41,418 bases of DNA from an uncultured Eubacteriales bacterium (GCA_949741605.1 CATJNB010000076.1:1-41418); one strand, 5' to 3'; positions 8,278 to 16,673 are shown, counted from the stretch's first letter. The notes: generated from the sequence alone by a model not told the origin. A program made the numbers and translations.

Positions 8278-9822
8278 TTGAAAAAGCTGTTAGACTTCCT
8301 TGTGCATCGCATGACACTCGTTGTTTTTTCCATGCTGATCCAAGCGATTATCCTGATCCTGATCCCTTACTGTTTTCCGGGACTGGAATTTTATGTACAC
8401 GGTTTTTTGCGGATCATCAGCGGCATCGCGGTGCTCCACCTGATTAATAATAAAAATAACCCCTCGTTTAAAATTGCGTGGATTGTCCCCATTTTAATTT
8501 TCCCAGTATTTGGCGGCATCTTTTATGGCCTGCTCGGCGGCAATAAGCTCAGCAAACGAAGCCGCCGCAAATTAAAGCGCATTGAGCGCAAAATGGAGCA
8601 GGCACTGCCGCCCATCCGCCAAACCGGGGATATTCTGCGCCAGATTTCCCAGCACAGCTTATCTGCGGCCAATCAGGCCACGTATATTACCCAATATGCG
8701 CTTTGCCCGCCGTATCAGGATACCAAAGCGGAATATCTTCCCTTAGGGGAGATTAAATTTGAACGTCTCAAACAGGAGCTGCGTGAGGCACAGCATTACA
8801 TTTTTCTGGAATATTTTATCATCGAACCCGGTATTATGTGGGATTCCATTTTAGAGATCCTCCGTTATAAAGTGCGCCACGGAGTAGAAGTGCGGGTGAT
8901 CTATGATGACATCGGATGTATCCGCACGCTCCCCAATAAATATTACCGCCAGCTGGAAGACGAAGGCATCAAATGCTGTGTTTTTAACCGGTTCCGCCCT
9001 GTGCTGTCAGGACGCTTCAACAACCGCGACCACCGGAAAATCGCGGTCATTGATGGGAAGGTTGGTTTCACGGGCGGGATTAACCTTGCGGACGAATACA
9101 TCAATGTACGCAAGCGGTTTGGGCATTGGAAAGATGTGTCCATTGTACTGACCGGCTGTGGGGTATGGAACCTGACTGTTATGTTTTTATCCATGTGGGG
9201 ATACCTGCGTGGGGTAGACGAACATTTTGAAGACTTCCGCCCATATCTTGACCCACAGCAACCCATACGGGCAAACGGCTATGTACAGCCCTTTGCGGAC
9301 AGCCCCTGGGATGACGAATCGGTTGGGGAAAATGTGTATCTGAACATGATTACGCGGGCAAACCGCTATGTGTATATTACCACGCCCTATCTGGTGATCG
9401 ACCACGAAATGGCAACCGGGCTGTCAAATGCGGCAAAATCCGGAGTCGACGTCCGGATCCTCACGCCGCACATCCCGGATAAATGGTACGTACATGAGGT
9501 AACGCGGGCACATTATTCCATGCTATTGGAAAACGGGGTGCGGATTTTTGAGTATACTCCGGGCTTCATCCATGCAAAGACGTTCTGTTCTGACGACCAG
9601 TTTGGGGTCGTAGGCACCATCAATCTCGACTACCGCAGCTTATACTTGCATATGGAGTGTGGGGTCTGGCTGTATGGAACCGACTGTATTGCTGATATCA
9701 AATCCGACTTTTTACAGACCATGCACAAAAGCCAGGAAATCACGCTTCAGGACTGCCACCGGGTACCATGGTACCGCAGGCTGTTGCGGGCATTTTTGCG
9801 GGCATTTGCGCCGCTGATGTAA
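8278..9822 (+). CDS. cls: Cardiolipin synthase (phospholipase D superfamily)
   Basis: Two HxKxxxxD motifs (HRKIAVID, HAKTFCSDD), N-terminal hydrophobic segments; TTG start at 8278 follows GGAGG. Confidence 0.92.
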   Translation: MKKLLDFLVHRMTLVVFSMLIQAIILILIPYCFPGLEFYVHGFLRIISGIAVLHLINNKNNPSFKIAWIVPILIFPVFGGIFYGLLGGNKLSKRSRRKLKRIERKMEQALPPIRQTGDILRQISQHSLSAANQATYITQYALCPPYQDTKAEYLPLGEIKFERLKQELREAQHYIFLEYFIIEPGIMWDSILEILRYKVRHGVEVRVIYDDIGCIRTLPNKYYRQLEDEGIKCCVFNRFRPVLSGRFNNRDHRKIAVIDGKVGFTGGINLADEYINVRKRFGHWKDVSIVLTGCGVWNLTVMFLSMWGYLRGVDEHFEDFRPYLDPQQPIRANGYVQPFADSPWDDESVGENVYLNMITRANRYVYITTPYLVIDHEMATGLSNAAKSGVDVRILTPHIPDKWYVHEVTRAHYSMLLENGVRIFEYTPGFIHAKTFCSDDQFGVVGTINLDYRSLYLHMECGVWLYGTDCIADIKSDFLQTMHKSQEITLQDCHRVPWYRRLLRAFLRAFAPLM

Positions 9823-9836
9823 CACAAAAGAAATGG

Positions 9837-9871
9837 AAAACCGTGCAGCTTGAAGCAGCAGCACGGTTTTT
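9837..9871 (+). terminator. Rho-independent terminator of cls
   Basis: AAAACCGTGC-(14 nt)-GCACGGTTTTTT. Confidence 0.75.
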
Positions 9872-9894
9872 TCATGCAGTCCGCAGAGACGGGG

Positions 9895-10113
9895 CTATTT
9901 CCATGCTGATTCTTCCGCAAGGAAATCTTCAGCTACATCGACCAGGTGGACCGGGTCAAGTGCAAGACGGTTGCATAAACCGGCGAGCTTTTCAACTTTG
10001 GTACGGTCACAGGACAGGTCCGAAACTTCAGCACTGTCGCAGCGGATCCCATAGGAATGATACGCCTCCCCTTCCAAAAAATGTACACATTGGGTTACCT
10101 GATAAATCGTCAT
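9895..10113 (-). CDS. DUF6514-like small protein
   Basis: 72 aa, MTIYQVTQCVHFLEGEAYHSYGIRCDSAEVSDLSCDRTKVEKLAGLCNRLALDPVHLVDVAEDFLAEESAWK; pattern YGI...VSD.S.DR..V..L...CN...L.PVHL.DV.EDFL. Confidence 0.75.
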   Translation of the reverse strand: MTIYQVTQCVHFLEGEAYHSYGIRCDSAEVSDLSCDRTKVEKLAGLCNRLALDPVHLVDVAEDFLAEESAWK

Positions 10114-10221
10114 AGCTTAGAAACCTTCCCCAATTCTACGGACTAACATCTGGCAGGAACAAAAAACCCCATCAAACAGGAGCTTGACAGGGGATTTGGT
10201 ATGAGATAACAACAAACCATA

Positions 10222-10425
10222 CTAATGTTTCTGACTGGTCTGCAAAATTGCGGTCATATGTTCCAAAAAATCCCGGTCTGCTGCCTGAGCCAACAGCACA
10301 GATTCCTGCCAAATATTATCGTTTAAATATTTGTGAATTTCCTTCACGTAATTAAATATCGCACAAATTTTGGAAAAAATCAAGTACTTTTTAACAAAAA
10401 TTGGAAATTTTTTCGATTCGTGCAC
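10222..10425 (-). CDS. Small hypothetical protein
   Basis: 67-aa ORF with GTG start and weak RBS; followed by a terminator-like hairpin at ~10168-10196. Low-confidence coding. Confidence 0.35.
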   Translation of the reverse strand: MHESKKFPIFVKKYLIFSKICAIFNYVKEIHKYLNDNIWQESVLLAQAADRDFLEHMTAILQTSQKH

Positions 10426-10517
10426 AAAATCCGGGAAATCCCATATAGAAACTATACAAATAGCACAATATCATAGACGGCAAATCAGGAACGAACCGTG
10501 CGTAACGACAAAGCGTT

Positions 10518-11882
10518 TCAATAAATTTTTGCAAGATTCCCAGAAGGTTCCGGGGCAATTTGCGGGGCTTTGAGAATGTAAGGATAGATCGCCTTGTGGC
10601 AGTTCTGGCTGATCCCAGCTTGCTTGAGCACATCCTCCGGCACCCCAATTTCCCGCAACAGAGAAACCTTCAAAGCTTCCTGCGCGAATGTCAAGAGGGA
10701 TGCCGTTTGGGCAGATGTCAAACCATCATATTTCCGATCAGGATTATAATGAAAATAATACTCATAGCTGGCCGCAATTTTCTTGGCAATTTTCCACAAT
10801 TCCACATCGGAAAATCCGAGTACCGCATGGACATTTTGGAACAGATCGCACAATTTATGACTGAGTTCTACTGGCACACACTGATCTTCCGGCAGGTCGC
10901 TGACCTTTTGGGCGTACTGTTTCGCCTCGGATGCACGGAAATAATTCGAGTACACCTCTAACGCCTGTACCACAGACAGGAAGTGGCTGTGGGAATAGCG
11001 TTCCACATCCCGTGACAAATCACCAACCGCTTTTGTAAGAGCTAACGCATGGGTCAGGATTTCCAAAATGGGCTGCGCTTGCGAGGCAAGACGGAACCAT
11101 TTTTGTAAAATCCCCTCAAAATAGTCCGCAATATTTGGATAGGTTAGCCAAAAACCAGCGGTTTCGCCCGTTTGAACTGGATTGACCAGATATTCCCCAT
11201 TAAACCCTGCAGTCGTTTCAATCACCATACTGGAATACCGCACATTGCCGTAGGAAAACAAGGAGAGCAGTTGTGAAAACTGGCCGACCCGTTCGCAAAA
11301 TTCCACCAGCGGACGCTGTTTGGGGAAAAACACCGTATTGACCCAGTTGGTATATTGGATATGGTCCCATTCGGTCTGGCTGTATGACAGGCCAAAATCG
11401 AACTTCAAATCAAAACCATCCAGCGCAAACGACAGGGGGGTGTTCTGCTGGAACGACAGCAAAACGGCATCTTGGGAAAACGGGACGTGTTCCTGATAGG
11501 AATTTTGCCGGAACCATGCCCCGATCCCGTCGTATTTGACATACGCGCTTTTGACCGCTACCATTTCCGGCACCCATTCATTGCCAATGAAACATTCCTC
11601 TGGGATCAGATGCATCCCTATCAAAATGGGGTCACCACTGTCCAAGGAAACACTTTGGTCTAAATTTGTCCCGCGCAAGCTAATTTTATCGGTGCCAGCC
11701 TGCCCATGGACAATGAAGTGCTTTTTTTCCGCAATCCGCTCATGCAAGAGTGGCGAAACCATCTCCGTACACAAATAGAGGAGATTCCCCTCCTTTTTCA
11801 GCTGGCCATAAAATACTTCCTGCTCGAAACCCAGCACCCACCATTTTCCGATCTTCCCAATTACTTCCTCATTTAGCATCAC
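10518..11882 (-). CDS. ApeA-like / HEPN-domain protein (candidate anti-phage or RNA-targeting protein), catalytic motif degenerate
   Basis: 454 aa. C-terminal region SHFLSVVQALEVYSNYFRASEAKQYAQ...IAKKIAASYEYYFHYNPDRKYDGLTSAQTASLLTFAQEALKVSLLREIGV matches the pattern recalled for Apea-like HEPN proteins (QALEAYHR...; IVDTRNYYTHYNP..K...L...LLKELG). N-terminal half is beta-rich, compatible with an ApeA N-terminal domain. Assignment from memory of family patterns, not a search. Confidence 0.6.
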   Translation of the reverse strand: MMLNEEVIGKIGKWWVLGFEQEVFYGQLKKEGNLLYLCTEMVSPLLHERIAEKKHFIVHGQAGTDKISLRGTNLDQSVSLDSGDPILIGMHLIPEECFIGNEWVPEMVAVKSAYVKYDGIGAWFRQNSYQEHVPFSQDAVLLSFQQNTPLSFALDGFDLKFDFGLSYSQTEWDHIQYTNWVNTVFFPKQRPLVEFCERVGQFSQLLSLFSYGNVRYSSMVIETTAGFNGEYLVNPVQTGETAGFWLTYPNIADYFEGILQKWFRLASQAQPILEILTHALALTKAVGDLSRDVERYSHSHFLSVVQALEVYSNYFRASEAKQYAQKVSDLPEDQCVPVELSHKLCDLFQNVHAVLGFSDVELWKIAKKIAASYEYYFHYNPDRKYDGLTSAQTASLLTFAQEALKVSLLREIGVPEDVLKQAGISQNCHKAIYPYILKAPQIAPEPSGNLAKIY

Positions 11883-12045
11883 GATTTCCTCCTATTTTCC
11901 AATTTTCACGAAATTATCTGTATATTTGCCATTTTATTGTACCATATTTTCCATGCCTCCACAATCCCAAATCGTTATTTTATCCCTGCCCTTTCCCAAT
12001 TCACCTATTTTCAGGGCATTTAAAAAAGAAAATCTTGTTTACATC

Positions 12046-12074
12046 TTGTAATCCTTACGGGATGTTGCTATAAT
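12046..12074 (+). promoter_or_regulatory. Putative sigmaA-type promoter
   Basis: TTGTAA - 17 nt - TATAAT upstream of the YjfB-like gene. Confidence 0.5.
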
Positions 12075-12109
12075 AAAGAAGTACATATCCTATGGAAAGG
12101 AGGGTCTTT

Positions 12110-12298
12110 ATGGACGTTTCTGCAATTGCTGCTATGAGTACCTCGATGCACATGGCCCAAACCCAAGAAGCGGTCAGCGTGGCCCTGATGAAGGAGGTCA
12201 TGAATTCGCAGGAAGCACAGATTTCCGCGATTGTCAATGACCTGCAAGCCGCCAACCCGGCCCCTTCCTTTGGCCATCAGCTTGATGTGCTTGTATAA
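12110..12298 (+). CDS. YjfB-like putative motility protein
   Basis: MDVSAIAAMSTSMHMAQTQEAVSVALMKEVMNSQEAQISAIVNDLQAANPAPSFGHQLDVLV, strong AAAGGAGGG RBS. Confidence 0.75.
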   Translation: MDVSAIAAMSTSMHMAQTQEAVSVALMKEVMNSQEAQISAIVNDLQAANPAPSFGHQLDVLV

Positions 12299-12308
12299 CC
12301 CATCTTTT

Positions 12309-12338
12309 GCGGCTGTCCGGTTTCCTCCGGGCAGCCGC
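12309..12338 (+). terminator. Hairpin between YjfB-like gene and next small ORF (possible attenuator/terminator)
   Basis: GCGGCTG-(16 nt)-CAGCCGC followed by only CTTTTGG. Confidence 0.4.
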
Positions 12339-12355
12339 CTTTTGGAGGGACTGCC

Positions 12356-12541
12356 ATGTTATCAAACGAACAGCGTGCCCATGATTTAGCGGTCACCATG
12401 CTTAAATTCACGATGGATAACCCATCGACCATCCAGGGCGGGGACGGTTCCCGGTTCAATGTTGCCGAGGAATACATCAAATTATACCGCGCCTTCCTCG
12501 ATGCCATGAACGAAACATTCCCGCCCCAAAACCCAGAATAA
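12356..12541 (+). CDS. Small hypothetical protein (61 aa)
   Basis: MLSNEQRAHDLAVTMLKFTMDNPSTIQGGDGSRFNVAEEYIKLYRAFLDAMNETFPPQNPE; GGAGGG RBS just upstream. Confidence 0.65.
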   Translation: MLSNEQRAHDLAVTMLKFTMDNPSTIQGGDGSRFNVAEEYIKLYRAFLDAMNETFPPQNPE

Positions 12542-12546
12542 ACAAA

Positions 12547-12595
12547 CATCCCGTACCAAGCCCTTTCCGGCTGGCACGGGATGTTTTATTTTTTC
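12547..12595 (+). terminator. Terminator of the YjfB-like/61-aa gene pair; overlaps the 3' end of the convergent gene
   Basis: CATCCCGT-(21 nt)-ACGGGATG then TTTTATTTTTT. Confidence 0.7.
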
Positions 12596-13137
12596 TCGTG
12601 ATCTTTTTTCCACCAAAGGGACTCATGGAACTCCTGCGCCCAGACCGGCGGATGGTCGCCTTTGTAGAGAAAGGAACCATTGCGGTATTCGGCAACTACA
12701 CGGAACACATCGGCATTGTCCCAGAAAATGACCGTATCGCAATAGGGCAGGATTTGTTTTAAAGCATCGCAGCGCTGCTCAAAGCGTTTGGCAATGAGCT
12801 TTTCCGGCACCATCCTCCCCCCGCGGTCCGCACGCGCATCGACCCGCTGCACACATTCCTCCACCGTATCCAGCCCCACATAATGCAGGGTGATCTGGTA
12901 TTCTTCCTTTGCGGCTTTACGCAAAATGGCCTCGATATGGTCGCCGTCCAGTACGGTCTCGATCGTGAAATCAACGCCCCGCCCAATGACGCCTCCCACC
13001 TTTTCGGTGATAAATTTGATGGGGTCCACTGTATCATCCATCATGAGTCCCAAATCGGTACGCAGGTTTTGTGCGGCGCCCAGCAAACTGCTTTTGCCAG
13101 CCCCGTTGACACCCGCCACAATCGTACATTTTAACAT
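12586..13137 (-). CDS. Zeta-toxin-like P-loop kinase / COG4185-type predicted ATPase
   Basis: MLKCTIVAGVNGAGKSSLLGAAQ (Walker A), DFTIETVLDG, RVDARADRGGRMVPEKLIAKRFEQ (R..R...GG..VP...I..RF pattern). Start MLKC at 13137 with GGAAG upstream; the ORF-track N-terminal extension is unlikely. Confidence 0.78.
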   Translation of the reverse strand: MLKCTIVAGVNGAGKSSLLGAAQNLRTDLGLMMDDTVDPIKFITEKVGGVIGRGVDFTIETVLDGDHIEAILRKAAKEEYQITLHYVGLDTVEECVQRVDARADRGGRMVPEKLIAKRFEQRCDALKQILPYCDTVIFWDNADVFRVVAEYRNGSFLYKGDHPPVWAQEFHESLWWKKDHEKK

Positions 13138-13246
13138 TCCAACCCTTCCTTCCAAAAATACCAAGATTACCCTTCCAGTATAATCCGGAAATCCCCACCC
13201 GTCAACTAGGTAGCACAAAAAATCCCTTCCCATCCTATTTTCCACA

Positions 13247-13287
13247 CAAAAAACCACCAGTCTGCACCGTTTGCACAGACCGATGGT
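13247..13287 (-). terminator. Rho-independent terminator of ORF 13356..14372
   Basis: Minus strand ACCATCGGTCTGTGC...GCAGACTGGTGGT stem followed by TTTTTTG. Confidence 0.65.
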
Positions 13288-13355
13288 TTTATTTTCCTTA
13301 CGACTTCTCCTTCCTAATCGAATTCTTTCCCAAAACAATACACACAATCACTCTT

Positions 13356-14372
13356 TTATTTTGTTGTGGTATAGCTGACAAAAACTTCTTCCTTGACTCC
13401 GCGAGAGTTCGATACCATCTTTGGCGTCACATTGCCACTTTCATCCTCGTAGATTTCATACACAACGGTGTCAGAAGCATCGGCCTTAGAAACGTTCTCC
13501 TGTTCCAATAAGTTAGCGGCTTGTACCCAGCTATCGCTGCAATAGCCAAGGAAAGCTTTATCATGGCGTGAGAATTCCAGACGGATTTCCTCGCCCTGCT
13601 CCGATTTGACGGCCATTGTGATGGTGGGGTCATTGTTGGTGGCGCCTTGGCCGTAATACTCGACCGACTTGATCTTGCCACCCAGCAGATGATGCTGTTC
13701 GGTGATGGTGCGGGCAAGGTCTTGATACACCTGGCAGTTCTTTTCGAGATTGCTATCAAAGCCTTGGCTGGGGGAGAGTTCCCCATTCGTACCGCCCGGC
13801 AGCACACGGGAAAGCTGTACGGAATTGATTGCCCCAGTCAGGGAATCGACTTCAAAGCTATAATACTTCTCGATAGAATTCGAGCTCTTTTTGCTGCTAT
13901 TGGCGATCCAGCCAGACCAAGACGCACGCCCATTGGGAGCCACTGCTTTGTTATAAGTCATTTCCATGGTTTTGCCGTCCAGATTAGTGCCAAACAGCTT
14001 CCAGATATTTTGTGCGCCGATGTCTGCCGCCTGTTCCATGGTGATATCATTGGCAGTTGGGGTGGCCGGAATATTGGGGTTTTTGACAACTTGATAGTTC
14101 CCTTTCACATAGCCCTGTGCAGCGGCTGCACCTTGCTGGGACGACACAGGCGGATAGGTGGTTGGGACTTTTTCTGTCTTACTGGTTTCGGCAGCGAGGG
14201 CCATCTGGGTAGCGCCGCCAAACAGCAGGGTACATGCGCCAAGGATTGCGGCCGCTCCTACCACGGCTTTCTTTCGGGTTGGGGACCATGTTTTGTTGTT
14301 AACATTCTCGATGACTTCCCCGGTTTCGGTAATGACGCTCATTTGCGTGTTGACTTTGTCTTGTTTTTTCAT
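13356..14372 (-). CDS. Hypothetical exported/membrane-anchored protein
   Basis: 338 aa; one hydrophobic segment KKAVVGAAAILGACTLLFGGATQMALA then extracytoplasmic-type sequence; AGGAGAG RBS. Adjacent to and codirectional with the upstream two-component system. Confidence 0.8.
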   Translation of the reverse strand: MKKQDKVNTQMSVITETGEVIENVNNKTWSPTRKKAVVGAAAILGACTLLFGGATQMALAAETSKTEKVPTTYPPVSSQQGAAAAQGYVKGNYQVVKNPNIPATPTANDITMEQAADIGAQNIWKLFGTNLDGKTMEMTYNKAVAPNGRASWSGWIANSSKKSSNSIEKYYSFEVDSLTGAINSVQLSRVLPGGTNGELSPSQGFDSNLEKNCQVYQDLARTITEQHHLLGGKIKSVEYYGQGATNNDPTITMAVKSEQGEEIRLEFSRHDKAFLGYCSDSWVQAANLLEQENVSKADASDTVVYEIYEDESGNVTPKMVSNSRGVKEEVFVSYTTTK

Positions 14373-14498
14373 GGATCATCTCTCCTTTTCTGTGTGAATG
14401 GATACAATGGGGTTGGGCGGATAGCCTCCTGTTTGAAATAGTTTGTGATCACAGGTATTAGGATACACAGGAAAGATCACAAAGAAATCATGGGTTTG

Positions 14499-15896
14499 TT
14501 AAGGAGTTGTAAAAGTGAGCAAAACCTGTGTGCCTTTTTCCGGATCAGACGAAAAGGTAATGCTGGCATGGTGGAGCTCCGCAATCTGCTGGCACAGTGC
14601 AAGCCCCAGCCCGGCACCGCCCATAGCCCGTGAACGTGCTTTATCCACCCGGTAAAACGGTTCGATGATATGCACGAGGTGTTCTGGTGGAATCCCTTTG
14701 CCGGTATCGGAAATGCAGATCTTTTTTTGTCCCTGTTCCAAAAAGGCGGTCAGCGTCACCTGACCGCGCTCCCCGCATGCTTTCACCGCATTTTCCAGAA
14801 GGTTCCAAAGGAGGTTTTCAAGCAGGTCAGGGTCCCCAAAGAGCGTGTCAAACGAAGCCTGATAGGTAAAGGTAATCTCCTTCTCCCCCATATAAATCTG
14901 CATGGTCTGACGCAGCTTCTCCAAGAGCGCGCTCACCGAAACCTCGGTCATAACAATCGGGTCTGTACGCAAGGTGGCAAGGTCCAGCAGACGGTTAGCA
15001 ATATTCTGCATATGGCGGCTTTCCTTCATGATATAACGCGTGCAATCCTGCTTATCCTCGTCGGAGAGAACGGCTTTATTCATATATTCGGCATAGCCGT
15101 AAATCGACGTCAAAGGGGTACGCAGCTCATGGGCGAGGTTATCAATGAAACGCTGCTTTTGTTCGGCGGCCTCTTTGAGCTGCTGGATCTGGGACTGGAT
15201 TTCGTTTGCCATGTGGTTAAAGTTCTCCGATATTTGGGCAAGTTCCTGCGAACCGCGCACAGGTAAACGATCCGCATATTGGCCGTGGGCAATGCTCCGG
15301 GCCGCAAGGGAAATCTCGTTGAGCGGACGGAACACCCGCCGAATCACGAAAATCAAACACCCACTAAACAGTACCGACAACCCGACCCCCACGCTAAATA
15401 AAACAAGGGTCATCTGCTGCCAGGACTGGATGATATCTGTGCAATCGTAAAAATACGTCAGGGTATATTCCTGATACGGTTCCGGCATAACCCCAGTGAC
15501 CGTCAGGTACTCGCGTCCATTCTCTTTGTGGGCGGCGAATATACGGGTTTCCCCGTCTGCTTGTCCGGACGGCATGGCAGGCAAATTGCCGCTGGAGAAG
15601 TTAAAAAATAATATCTGTCCATTTTGGGAAAGCACGAGGCGTACCTTTCCTTTGCTGTAATAATCCGAGTAGGTGGTAAACAGGCTCCGCATGACTGTAC
15701 GGCGTTCGCTCCCACGTGCTTCAAGTGCTGCGGCATCCTTGGCATACGACGAAATCAAAAAGTAATGCTCCCCCAGACAGCGTTCCCGCACGCTCCCCAG
15801 ACTATTGTGCAGGTTCAGGATGGAAAACACTAAAATCCCGCCATTGAGGAACACCAGAAATAAAAGTAAGGTCAGTAAAAAAATTTTCAGTTTCAT
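14499..15896 (-). CDS. Sensor histidine kinase (HAMP, HisKA, HATPase_c)
   Basis: H box FIDNLAHELRTPLTSIYGYAEYM, N box LLENAVKACGERG, G boxes DTGKGIPPEHL / GGAGLGLALC. Confidence 0.93.
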   Translation of the reverse strand: MKLKIFLLTLLLFLVFLNGGILVFSILNLHNSLGSVRERCLGEHYFLISSYAKDAAALEARGSERRTVMRSLFTTYSDYYSKGKVRLVLSQNGQILFFNFSSGNLPAMPSGQADGETRIFAAHKENGREYLTVTGVMPEPYQEYTLTYFYDCTDIIQSWQQMTLVLFSVGVGLSVLFSGCLIFVIRRVFRPLNEISLAARSIAHGQYADRLPVRGSQELAQISENFNHMANEIQSQIQQLKEAAEQKQRFIDNLAHELRTPLTSIYGYAEYMNKAVLSDEDKQDCTRYIMKESRHMQNIANRLLDLATLRTDPIVMTEVSVSALLEKLRQTMQIYMGEKEITFTYQASFDTLFGDPDLLENLLWNLLENAVKACGERGQVTLTAFLEQGQKKICISDTGKGIPPEHLVHIIEPFYRVDKARSRAMGGAGLGLALCQQIAELHHASITFSSDPEKGTQVLLTFTTP

Positions 15897-16546
15897 GGTT
15901 GCGCCTCAAACCGATAACCGATTTTATAAACCGTTTTAATCCGTTCTTCCAAGCCTAACTTTTTCCGCAGCTTTTGGATATGCACATCCACAGTACGGGT
16001 ATCGCCAAAGTAGTCGTAACCCCACACCAGATCGAGCAGCTTTTCCCGTGACAAAGCAATATTGCGGTTTTTGACCAGCACTTCCAGCAGATCAAATTCC
16101 TTGGGCGTACACCCCATGAGTTCCCCTTGGTAAAAGACCTGACGGCTGTTAAAATCAATGTGCAGATGCTCACAGGTAAACGCCTTTTCCTCCTTCTGGG
16201 TACGGCGCAAAACCGCATCCACCCGCGCCAACAATTCCAACATTTCAAAAGGCTTGGCTAAATAGTCATCTGCACCCATAGTCAGACCCTTGACACGGTC
16301 AGAAAGGCTGTTGCGCGCAGTAAGAAAAATCGTAGGCGTACCGCGGATCTGCTGGAATACCTCAAAACCGTCGAGCCCCGGCAGCATGATATCCAGAAGC
16401 ACCAGATCAAAATGCCGCTGCTGCATGAGGTCCACTGCCTCATTGCCGTCAAACACAGCCGTACATTGATGGCCAACCAGCTGCAAATTCCGTCGGATTA
16501 ATTCATTGATTGCAATTTCGTCCTCTACCACTAAAATTTCTGCCAT
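15893..16546 (-). CDS. OmpR-family response regulator
   Basis: MAEILVVEDEIAINELI...LVLLDIMLPGLDGF...GADDYLAKPFE...winged helix TRTVDVHIQKLRKKLG. Start MAEI at 16546; overlaps the kinase by 4 nt. Confidence 0.93.
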   Translation of the reverse strand: MAEILVVEDEIAINELIRRNLQLVGHQCTAVFDGNEAVDLMQQRHFDLVLLDIMLPGLDGFEVFQQIRGTPTIFLTARNSLSDRVKGLTMGADDYLAKPFEMLELLARVDAVLRRTQKEEKAFTCEHLHIDFNSRQVFYQGELMGCTPKEFDLLEVLVKNRNIALSREKLLDLVWGYDYFGDTRTVDVHIQKLRKKLGLEERIKTVYKIGYRFEAQP

Positions 16547-16576
16547 ATATAACTCCCCTTTCACCATTTCTTTTAT

Positions 16577-16596
16577 GGTAACATAAAAATGTTATC
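16577..16596. repeat. Inverted repeat upstream of the response-regulator gene (possible operator)
   Basis: GGTAACAT-AAAA-ATGTTATC, 7 of 8 Watson-Crick pairs plus one G-T. Confidence 0.4.
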
Positions 16597-16610
16597 AAGT
16601 TGTAAAAACA

Positions 16611-16643
16611 AAAAAAGCACCAGCTACCCAAAGGTAACTGGTG
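16611..16643 (-). terminator. Second tandem terminator downstream of tRNA-Leu
   Basis: Minus strand CACCAGTTACC-TTTG-GGTAGCTGGTG-CTTTTTTTG. Confidence 0.7.
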
Positions 16644-16673
16644 TTAAAAAGGATCAGTCGGAAAAAAGAAAAA

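Noticed and set aside
13647-14441. 264-aa plus-strand ORF antisense to the exported protein gene
   Set aside because: Shadow ORF; the opposite strand has signal/TM segment and RBS.
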